From Pterobdella sp. o SKG-2022 (lineage: Eukaryota > Annelida > Clitellata > Hirudinida > Piscicolidae), in assembly GCA_964035795.1 (NCBI GenBank), contig OZ038326.1, positions 7,276,516 through 7,340,515 of the forward strand: a stretch of 64,000 bases of DNA. Reading direction: 5' to 3'. Below the pieces are notes generated by a model. The model was not told the DNA's origin, made no database searches, and was given only the letters and a program-made list of their open reading frames with translations. Shown here piece after piece: positions 54,350-64,000 of this stretch (the first letter of the stretch is position 1; every line of letters starts with the position of its first letter). The position numbers and the translations under genes were made by a program.

Positions 54350-56162
54350 GCCGTGTATTTTGATGGAGTTTTCAATTGTGAAAATGAAAAATGAAAATTT
54401 CAAGAAATTAGAAAAAGTTTGCAGTAGTAACAATGAAATAAGGAAATTCATTTATTTTAATAATAGAAACAAAGAAATTAAAACAATTTTAATTACTATA
54501 TTTAAAACAAATATTGATACTTTTTTAAATCATAAGGGGTACAAATGCGCTAAACACTATCTATGATGTCATAGAACAAGGACACACAGTTTCTAGTAAC
54601 TTACAATCTTTCATATCCTTTATAATAATCCTCACGATTCAAGTTACGGTTTAATAAATATACATAAAGAATTAGAAACACGCAAAGATTGAGCAAAGTT
54701 TATCTATAATAAAGTATAACTCAGAAGTATAAAACCATAACAGACCAACATCTGACTAAAAATTAAAAATTAATCCCTGCGTCTCGTGCTTTTTGACTTA
54801 TTTGAAATGTAATATTAAGAGTGCGTTGTATGGCCATATAATGTCTCAATGCCCCAGTAATGCCATCAGATGCTTTCATGATACACCCTTTTAAAACTGT
54901 TTTGAATTGAAGTTATGCTGAACTTTTGACATTTTTAAAATATAAATTGAAAAGTTTGGTGTGAGTTTTCAAATATAAAGTGGATCCCTGCTTGCAAATT
55001 GATTGATGATGTGAACTTTTGCAACCATTTGTGATTCACTTTTTTGATTTATATTCAGTCATCTTATTTTATGGAATATTAACTAAGTATTGTTATAAAA
55101 TCACATCAATTCATTTGAAATTCCCATCTTTTTTTCATTTTTAACAGGGATCAGCTGATGCATAGGTCATTTTTGACGGAAAAATTTTCACTTGGTTGTC
55201 AGATGAAAAACAATGTTTTCTAATAAAAGTGTTTTTTAATCGTTCTTTTCATTTTAATATCCATCTTGACTGACACTAGCATGCAAATGTTTCAAATAGA
55301 ACAAAACAAAACGTCTTTAAAAATCATTAAAAGTTATTTTTCTGTCGACTGTTTTTTAAAGCGCTGTCGAAAATAAGGTCGGATCTCATCCGATCATTCA
55401 TCAGCATTCATACAACTATCTTTTATATCCACAAAATAGCATTTTGATTGAAATTTGAAGTTGGAAATGTGAAAAAGTGACTCAAAAACTGAAAATCCCA
55501 CTAAATGGCTACAAAGACTTTTTTTAAAACCCTGAAGCTGCCCAAAGGATGATGAGGGGTAGAAGAAACATCAAGTTAACCATTATTGATCAACTCATTG
55601 TCATGGTTGGCTAGTGAGGTCTGAGATGACCACGTCTAACCATAAGATAACAGAACTGAGGGCTTGAAAATCAAACATCTTTTGAAGCTTATTTTACTCC
55701 ACGATTATACCTCAAAAGTGGTTCCTTTTAGTGACATAAGAAAGCCTGAACCAAATTTTATTGCAATAATGATAATAATAAAACTTTGATTATGTTTTTC
55801 TTATTCTCCTATAACTTGGTTATAATTACAGTGCAAGTTACGTAGAACTTTTGAACCATTTTTTCAAACGTTTTGTTCAAAATAAAACTTGTAGAGGATA
55901 AAATATAACAGAAGTAAACAAGTTGAACATTTGGTCGCCCTTATCTGCGGTTTTGGTTGCGCAATTGATTGGTTTCATTGGGTGCTACTCCATGTGGACA
56001 TAATAGAAGAAAAGAAACCAAAAGTTTAGTATGGAGCCCATCGATTACTTAAAATATCATCATCAGGTCTGTTTGTGAGAGCACTAAAAAAGATCCTTGA
56101 CAAAGTTTTTTCTAAAATAGAAACGCTAAGAAAATTTAACATAACTAACTTTAATGTGCTGT
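54350..56162. other. Downstream flank of the Rh gene, no gene seen
   Basis: A possible poly(A) signal AATAAA lies near 54652. The frame 54360-54566 is only readthrough of the 3' untranslated region. No exon or clear repeat is supported in the rest. Confidence 0.45.
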
Positions 56163-56335
56163 CAGTCTGTATAGCTCAGCTGGTAGCTCATTGACTAACT
56201 ATCTGAAGTTACCGGGTTCAATCCCGTGTGGGCCGACAATTAGCACTTGTTCCACTATGTTTTTGCACTACATTAAATTTGTAGCAAGCGCTTTGATCCA
56301 CAAAAAAAGCTGTTTATAAATACCGCATTACATAA
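56163..56335 (+). mobile_element. tRNA-derived SINE, copy 6
   Basis: TATAGCTCAGCTGGTAGCTC head, GGGTTCAATCCCGTGTGGG B box, CGACAATTAGCACTTGTTCC, GTAGCAAGCGCTTTGATCCA and TTTATAAATACCGCATTACA tail. Confidence 0.9.
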
Positions 56336-57314
56336 TTTGAAGCTTTTCGAAACTTCCAGCTTTATCAAGTTGTGAGCATCTATGCTTAAACATCATTTGA
56401 TACAAGCGTGAACACTCATAAAATAATTTTATGTATGTAGATTAATATGGGATCAAATATCTGGATAAAATTTTTTTTGAGTTCTTTAATTCCAGAAATA
56501 ATTAATGGCAGCTTCATTTTCTAAACTTTTTTTTTCAAGTTATATAATGCGAAAATTTTCTGAGTTTTCCAGGAATTGATGAGAAAGTATTCCAAAGGAT
56601 ATTACGTTCGGTTTTAGAATCGTTCGAAACAAAACAGCAATAAAAAGAATGGAAACTGTGAAAAAAACATACTTTTTATTATGATTATATGGTGAAAAAG
56701 AGGATAAAAAAGATGCCGATATATATGATGAAGGCAAGTTTTGTCATTAAACGGCAAGGAGTTCCAACACTCGAAAGCATGCAGTGAAGATAGGGTGCAC
56801 GAGGAACATGGGGTATTATGAAGCAGTAAGCACTGAGTTTTGCTCTTTGATGCTTGTGATAATGATTAAACTTAATTCATGGTAAATAAAAATGGATCTT
56901 GATAGATAACCGGTGGAATACAAACCAAAATGCATTGAAGAAGTTTTCGTCTAAATTTTTAGCCTAATTTTGGAACAAAAGCAAAAATATTAAAAAGTGA
57001 AAAGAGAAAAATTAAAAGCAATAAATGATTTTACAATGAAAACAATGTAGCAAAAATAAAACGTGAAAAAATCATAAAAATAATAAAAAATAAAAATAAA
57101 ATGGTTCTTCACATTCAAACAGTCGAAAACAGTAACATAATAGGACCGTTTCAATTAACATTTGTCAAACTATTTCAATCGATTCGACATTATTCATCCT
57201 ACCCACCATATTTGGTTCAACAAATCGATCATTTGTTGAAAAATATTTATTTATCACGTTTAAAAGAAAAGAAATGTTTAGTTTATGAGAACGCAATAAT
57301 AAAAACTCTTGGGA

Positions 57315-57436
57315 TGCATAATAATAATAATAATAATAACAATAATAATAATAATAAAAATAAAAAAAAAATAAAATAATAATAATAATAATATTATTAG
57401 TATTATTAAAAATAATAAAAATAAAAATAAAAATAA

Positions 57437-57511
<75 letters not shown>

Positions 57512-57515
57512 TTCG
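57315..57515. repeat. (TAA)n microsatellite
   Basis: About 200 bases of TAA/AAT units with AAAAAT interruptions. It precedes a LINE relic and may be part of the same insertion history. Confidence 0.9.
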
Positions 57516-58115
57516 CTTCGAAGAAAAGTTGGCAGGTAAAAGAGGATGTCTAAAACGTCAAACAGAAAGTCTGTTAATAGCAGCTCAAGATCAAGCTCTT
57601 GGAACTAATTATCGTAAAGCAAGAATCGAACGCAGTAGAGAATCAGCCAAGTGTCGGATGTGCAAAGAAAAAGACGAAACCATAACCCATTTATTTAGTG
57701 AATGTAGCAAGTTGGCACAAAAAAGAATACAAAAGAAGGCATGATAAGGTTGCAACAGTGGTTCGTTAGAGTATCTTAAAAACAAACAATCTTTCACATT
57801 CGAAACATTGGTGTGAGCACAAAGCGGAAGCTGTTATAGTAAACGAAAAAGTTAAAATATTATGGGATTTTAATATTTATGTTGATAAACTAATCAAGGC
57901 AAGACGCCCAGACATAGTTGTCATAAGGAAAGGTCTCAAAGAATTTTATAATATAGACATAGCAACATCAAAAGATATTGGAACAAAAATAAAAGAAAAA
58001 TATCAACAATTGGTCAGAGAATTATCCAGGTTATAGAATTAAAAACAGCAGTAATTCCGGTGGTATTAGGTGCTTTAGGAACAATAACAAATAAATAAAT
58101 AAATTTTAAACTTCT
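57516..58115 (+). mobile_element. LINE 3' relic with zinc-knuckle-like C-terminus
   Basis: Fragments in shifting frames: LAGKRGCLKRQTESLLIAAQ, then QALGTNYRKARIER, AKCRMCKEKDETITHLFSEC (a CxxC...HxxxxC knuckle), NEKVKILWDFNIYVDKLIKA then RRPDIVVI, and LKTAVIPVVLGALGTI. This order (H..CxxC knuckle, then ILWDF...RPDIVV, then PVVIGALG) is seen at the C-termini of several invertebrate non-LTR elements. Stops after KKA and within later parts make it a pseudogene. Confidence 0.8.
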
Positions 58116-58359
58116 TGCCGAAAATATATTTTTTAAAACGATACAGAAATAAGCCTTACTTGGTAGTGAAAAGTGCTGGAAAGAATTCAAGAAAATTACA
58201 TTTTGGTCACCCTAGTTATTTTAAAAAGCTCGGTACCGAATTCATAACCGGCTTAGCCGTAGGAAAAAAATAAAAATAATATGAATAATTATAATGTAAT
58301 TATTTTCATTGTTTTCCTTATTTTAAGTTGAAGTGTCTGAGAAGCCAAGTCTATTCCTC

Positions 58360-58555
58360 GATGTTTTGCATCAAATCGTAAAGTCAACAAACACAAAGTA
58401 TTCATTCAAAAAGTTTCGAAGCTTTTCGTAAGACTAGTTTACATTATCAAGTGATCACTAATGCTAATGTAAGCTAGTCTTACAAAAAGCTTCGAAACTT
58501 TTTGAATGAATACTTTGTGTTTGTTGACCTTACTATTTGATTTAGGCTATTCTAC
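58360..58555. repeat. Palindromic MITE-like element, most complete copy
   Basis: The left arm from ~58369 (ATCAAATCGTAAAGTCAACA ... AGTATTCATTCAAAAAGTTT ... GAAGCTTTTCGTAAGACTAG) and the right arm to ~58548 are near-perfect reverse complements over ~75 bases. A ~20-base centre contains AAGTGATCAC. Single-stranded it would fold into one long hairpin. No coding capacity. Confidence 0.88.
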
Positions 58556-61500
58556 GTCAATTTTGTATCATAGGTATCATACAATGCTCCCTTATTGAAA
58601 ACTGCAGTTTCATTTTTTTTTTATCCCAATCATTATTCTAGAAAAATAAGCTTTATTGAACAGAATAATCTTTGCCTATCTTTTTTGGTTTTGAGGTAGT
58701 AATGAAACTCAAAGGTGGAGTGGATGTTTGGATTCTTTCATCCATCTGATGTACGTCGTGCCGTGCTGGAGTGGTCTTTGCGTAATGGGCTTGCAAATCT
58801 TTCTGTTTGTTTTGAATTTTTGCATTTGAAGTCAGGGTTCATATAAGGAAAAAAATGACTAAACCCATTTTGAACCCTCACATTCCTCATTGCATGGTAG
58901 CTTCATTCTCGATATTGGACGGGCATGGTTCTTAGGTGAATTGTTAGTTGAAATTCATTTAACATTATTAACTATTTCACTAAGTAGTTTTGTTCACCCT
59001 TATGACTAATATTTCTCTAACTTTTTCAACATTTCATTATTGCCTTCTCTAATAACTTGCTATACTACTATCATGCCACAAAATTTGAGTACTCGTGACA
59101 AGCAAGCACAAAACTACAGCAAGAATTCATAATTTAGTGCCACCGAATTCTTTTTGCCTCTATGACCTTTTGCAAGGTACTCACGTTTCAAGCTGTGTTC
59201 ACAAATTTTGTACCTTAATAAAATCCACAAAAATCTCAGTCTTGTATTAATTCATATTTTGACTGTTTTCTATTTCAACGATATAACCTGGTTCTAAAAA
59301 TATATTCCATTTAGTTGTGAGAGGACATTAAATTTTGTTAACCGAATCTTTAATTACTTAAGTACTAGTAAAAATAAACTGCATTTTCTTCATTATAATG
59401 GTACGTATGTTAGCTATTATTTTAAAGGTTTTTATGACTTTTATTTTTTATATTGTTTTTATTGTTGTTTTGTTCATTCAAACTTATAATGCTTATTGAT
59501 TAGAGTGAAACTTTACTACAATAATAATAAAAAAAATAACCATCAAACCGAAACAAATACAAGATAATAAAAACTAAAAGTGAATAAAAAAAATTTTTTT
59601 AATTATGAAAACATGAATAATAATATGAATAAAAAAAAAGAAAAATAAAAATATTAATAAAAATAATAATAATTGTTACTAAAGCCAGCAAAAGTTGTCA
59701 CGCCAATTCGATTCATTATGCCTGTATGAGCTAGAAACTTGCTGTTGCATAAGAATAATAATAATAATAATAAAAAAATTAAAAAAAATAATTTTTTAAA
59801 AATATTTATCTGATGATAGAAATACTTCAAAAATGCAACAAACAAAGACCCATTCAGGTGACAGTGATGAAGCTTATGACGGGTTTCTACTGAAAATATA
59901 GCTAAGAACTTTTTGCGCAGCTGAAATTTGTTTTTGAAAGAGAAGAACTTTTTTAAAAGTGAAATTGTATATACAAAAGTTTGCGAGTGAAAGTATAAGA
60001 TAAGAAATGAATGGAACTAAAAAAATTTTTTAAAAATTAAAAAAAATAATAAGAAGGATAGATAGAATAATAAAAACAATGAAAAAAAATAAAGTGGAAA
60101 TATAGATATAAATTAAAATAATTTAAAATTATGGTCATGTTAGCTATAACCCACAGACTCACAAAGATAGAGGTTAAAAGTAAAACAAAACTGAGTAAAA
60201 GTTAAATAGAATAACTCTAATGGAATTGAAAACTTTTCTCTGCAAAAATTTCAACAAAATACTTGCAAAAGTAGAAATTAATCAATTAATTAAACAAATG
60301 AAATAGTAATAAAATGCAAAAGAAAGAAAAATTTTTGACAAGGCAGTGTCCACATACCAAGCTTTTGCTAGTCCTATAATAGTTATAATAGCCAATAAAT
60401 CATTGATAAACAAAATCACAAATAATAATAATAACTAAATAACATAAATAATGAACGGAAAATAATACCAAGATTAAAAGAAAAAATATCAAAATTGAAA
60501 AAACTGAATAATATAAATAGAAAAACGAAAATTTAATATTCATAATATGAATAAGATATATATTAAAGAGATATAACTAAAATAACATTAGATGAAAAAC
60601 CAGCTAACACCAAGATCAAATGGCTCCCAAAAATAGAAAATGAATTTGAAACCATGATTCATTCATGAATAAAAACAGAACACAGTATGTGTTATAAGTT
60701 TTTTACCAACAAAGCACAAATCCTTTCTGACCTCCTCCCCCCCCCCCTCCCAGCCCTAAAAAGCAGACACTTCAAAACCTTCCGATACATTCAATACTGA
60801 ATATCCATGTGTGACCCTTTTTTTTCTGTATTCATATTTCAATGCTTTACATACTTCTTGTAAGGAGGATTGCATGGGGACTTGTTCCGAAGGAGATTAG
60901 ACATCATCCTTACAACCACCTGACTCCCCATCGGGAAAAGATTCAAGTCGCCAAAGAAATCAAATCAAATCAATGACGAGTATGATTATAGTGGCATCAA
61001 CTTCAGGAGTTTCTAGACCACTGAGTATTATGAACTTTGAATGCAATTTGATGTAATGTAAGTCTTCTTAGATATGAGAATTTAAAAAAAATTATGCAAG
61101 TTTAACTAAATAAACAAAACAGTTAAGATTATATGAAAAAAAATTCTGTTATTTGAAACAAAAGCAACCATAATAATACTTATAAAAGGGAAATTTAGAA
61201 AACTGAGTTGATTTTATGAATGTATAAAAATAATTAAATCTGTGATAAAAAACGAAAAAATATTTATAATGAAACTTCAAATAGAAAAGGCGCTGAGTTG
61301 TCAAAAATGTGTCTTGGAAGAATCGAACATTGAAGCCAGAGATGCTTTGTTTTTTTTCTTCACTGCAGAGTCGACAGCGGTCGTTTCCATCTTGCTCCAT
61401 CGTGAATCTTTGAAATAGCAATACAATTATTTTGTTTTAAAGCATCCATTACTCACCCACTCTCCAGCATCCCGTTGGAGCGGTTATTCCAATGGTGTGC

Positions 61501-63400
61501 ATTGAGATCCTTTAGAGGGAATGGTTTGAATCATGACTCCACCTTACAAGAGTCACATAAACTAGAGTGATCTGCTTGTTTCTTGTAAAAGAAAAACGAA
61601 TATCATCCAACTCCTTATGCATCACTTCACGTGTAAGATGAAATAAACATGCTTTGCTGAACCTTAACAACAAAAAGGTTTGGAAATATTGGAGAGGCAA
61701 CGTGGAGCTGTATTTCTTCATTCTCGTGATTTGAACCACCTTTGAGATGACTGCACTGTTTCAACACGATACAAGCTGTTGGTTCGGAAATTTATATTAT
61801 TTGTAACAGACTTAACAACTTTTGAAAACAAATTCTCCAATATAAAACAACTCAAAGTAGGGACGTAGTTGGATAAAAGAATTTTTTATTTTTTATAACA
61901 ACTCATGATAATTGGAATTAATCAGTAGAATATCTTCAGTTAAAAGTTCATCAAAAATCATTTTACCTTCAACCAGCCAAATAATGGAGGCATTATGCTG
62001 ACTTAATTCCTTTTTATCTCTCTCAAATCCCTATAAATTTTATCCGCTACAATGCTAAGCCGTCTTATAAAATTTTACCAACAAAAAAAGTCAGATTTTG
62101 AGAAATTTTTAAACTCATAAGTACCCAACTACCCATCATCAAAAGGTAGCTCAGTGGGTGTTTTAAAATCTTTTTGTCAAGTTTTTTGCCGAGTTTCTCA
62201 TTGAAATATTTTTGGTGAGATTGTCCCACTTGGAAGATTCAAAGAAAATAAACATTAGGATTTTTTACTGTTCCATTTACATTGTGATTAAACAGCTGGA
62301 AATAAACTATATGGTAAATAAAAAAGTCATATATAAACTTGGAAAGCTAAAAATACAGACAAATAAAGCTTGTGATAAATTTCAAGTCTTCACTATTCGA
62401 AAGACATATCTCGCTATATATCATTTAAATCATTATCAAGATTTTTATTTTTCAGAATCTCATTGAGGTTTATTTGCAGGGTATTTACACTTCATGTTTT
62501 TATATGCTATTTCAAAATATGAACTCTTTAACTTAGCTTTCTTTATTAATTGCAACGAAACATGTGTTCATTGTGCTAGAGTATGTATCCAATAGAGCTT
62601 TTAAACACTTCAAACCATTAACAAATATAGAAAGATTTTTTTTGTAATTGATAAAGATTTTGAGCTTGTATTAACAATTTGAATTGTTCCAGCTTTTAAT
62701 GGTTTCATAACTATTGTCACTTAAAAGTTTGAACTGTTGTTTAATAGTTATTTAGATTAATGATAATGAATATTAATAGAAATTTCGCTATGATCATAAA
62801 CAAGAACAATATTTCACTTTTGCCTTTTTATTCTTATAGTAAAAGAAAAAAAAACAATATATGCAAAATTTTCATAAAATTATAAATAGTTTTACGAAAG
62901 ATTGAAAAAAGTTGAAAGCAGTAGTATTAGTCTCTGAATTTTAAATATTGTTACCATGTCAACACTAAAAATAGAATTCATATGAATCCAGAAATAAAAG
63001 CTTTTTCCTCATTTATCCTCGCCAGTCAAATATTTCACCATAGGACACACCACAAATCCAAGCATAAGCCAATTATAATTAAGCTTACTATGCCCCTTTT
63101 TTTGAAATTCTTTATAATTGATTAAATAGCTCAAGTTTCAACTGTTAAGCTTACAATGGATTTGACTTACAAGCCTGACAATGGGACTTAACCGGATTCT
63201 TCGTTCAATATTTGGGTAGAACAAAAGATGGATGGGTGTCTAGAAAAGTAACTAGATAAATTTTCAGATAAATGGATGGATCTTTGAGAAAATGAGAACA
63301 AAAAAGAAATTTTTTCAATTTTTCAACCTTTATAAGAAGGAATTTTGGACTCACTTGTTGATTCATCGGAACTGAATATTAACCTTAAGCTCAACCTCAT
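58556..63400. other. AT-rich interval without supported genes
   Basis: Contains homopolymer and AAT-type runs (59520-59660, 59755-59800, 60050-60120) and no supported exon. Two short dispersed pieces stand out: ~60842-60975 ends in GAAAAGATTCAAGTCGCCAA with three AAATC units, like a LINE/SINE 3' end, and GCATCAACTTCAGGAGTTTC at ~60989 is nearly repeated at ~40733. Confidence 0.5.
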
Positions 63401-63583
63401 GTAATGTAATGTAGTGTAATGCGGTATTTATAAAGCGCTTTTCCTTATAGATCAAAGCACTTGCTACAAATTTAATGTAGCGAAAACACGCTGTGGAAAA
63501 GGTACTAATTGTCGGCCCACGCGGGATAGAACCCGGTAACTTTAGATAATTAGTCTAATGCTCAACCATTGAGCTATAGGGGA
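63401..63583 (-). mobile_element. tRNA-derived SINE, copy 7
   Basis: Plus strand reads ATGTAATGTAGTGTAATGCG ... TATTTATAAAGCGCTTTTCC ... CGGCCCACGCGGGATAGAAC ... CAACCATTGAGCTATAGGGG, the reverse complement of copies 3 and 4 over the whole unit. Confidence 0.92.
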
Positions 63584-63942
63584 TTATAAATAATTATTTT
63601 GGTTTTGATGAAAACTTTAAATTTACTCACAAAAAAAAACAGAAAAAATTTGCATAAAAAAAAAAGCAAGATGTTTCTGGAAAATCAAAATGAAGCAAAG
63701 AATAAATAGGTGAATAAACGCATAGGTAGAATGATAAACAAATTAACGAACAGAAGAATGCAAATTTAAAAGGATGTATGAGAAAATGCACTTTGAACAT
63801 ATATATGAGAGATAGTTAGACAGGTAGGTAGATAGATTTTTTTAACTTTCGGAGAGGTTAGTACATTAATTAGAATGAAAGCTGATCAAATCTACATGCC
63901 AAACTCTGAAGTTATAAATAAACTGAATAAATCTGACAACAA

Positions 63943-64000
63943 ATGAATGAATGAATGAATGAATGAATGAATGAATGAATGAATGAATGAATGAATGAAT
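63943..64000. repeat. (TGAA)n microsatellite at the window edge
   Basis: At least 14 perfect units; the array continues beyond the window. Confidence 0.95.

Noticed and set aside
54267..54566. 99-codon frame after the Rh gene
   Set aside because: It overlaps the last Rh exon in another frame and then runs through the 3' untranslated region; no support.
61149..61421. Possible zinc-finger (ZAD-like) first exon, minus strand, with DRCRLCSEEKK
   Set aside because: Only one CxxC pair is present, no second pair or C2H2 exon follows, and the same motif type occurs in LINE C-termini. Not enough to call.
62212..62466. 84-codon plus-strand frame with Lys/Ile/Tyr-rich protein
   Set aside because: The start is not ATG, the composition is what AT-rich DNA gives by chance, and there is no family or splice support.

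Overview
This is nuclear DNA from an animal. It is AT-rich, its genes are cut into many short GT-AG exons, and the protein families are metazoan (SEC23IP, TFG, EXOC6/Sec15, an Rh glycoprotein, a calbindin-type EF-hand protein, a BTB-BACK protein). Dense microsatellites, tRNA-derived SINEs and decayed LINEs fit an invertebrate. The sequence alone does not let me name the phylum.

Seven protein genes can be followed. From left to right: a six-EF-hand calbindin/calretinin-like gene (minus, 8493 to 715); a BTB-BACK gene (plus, 9291 to about 12462); SEC23IP (minus, 21929 to 13365, 19 exons, 1124 residues); TFG (plus, 22289 to 24479, 7 exons, 398 residues); EXOC6/Sec15 (minus, 42169 to 29317, 28 exons used per transcript, 796 or 797 residues); a reduced AGC-type protein kinase with degraded motifs (plus, 42261 to 46411, 263 residues); and an Rh-type ammonium transporter (plus, 49338 to 54349, 11 exons, 488 residues). 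I built these models by hand from exon phases. SEC23IP, TFG, EXOC6 and Rh close without a frame error, which is strong internal support.

The genes lie in divergent pairs: calbindin-like/BTB-BACK, SEC23IP/TFG (359 bases between start codons) and EXOC6/kinase (91 bases between start codons). SEC23IP and TFG both act with COPII at ER exit sites, and EXOC6 acts at the other end of the secretory route, so roughly 30 kb is rich in membrane-traffic genes.

The most unusual observations are: (1) two neighbouring alternative EXOC6 exons with the same phase, homologous to each other, which cannot both be spliced in without a frameshift; (2) a SEC23IP whose lipase motif GxSxG reads SHGFG and whose HGIG-type loop is gone, so the hydrolase looks dead; (3) a new tail of about 290 residues of Leu-Pro-Ser and Gln/Asn repeats on the same SEC23IP; (4) the head-to-head SEC23IP/TFG pair; (5) a miniature AGC pseudokinase (HRDVS, DFD) divergent from EXOC6; (6) a tRNA-derived SINE whose 3' end matches the 3' end of a CR1/L2-like LINE in the same window; (7) palindromic MITE-like elements; and (8) splice sites set directly in CA/TG microsatellites.

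The flanks (1 to 714, 26.8 to 28.6 kb, 47.7 to 49.3 kb and most of 54.4 to 64 kb) hold repeats and low-complexity AT-rich DNA but no gene I can support.
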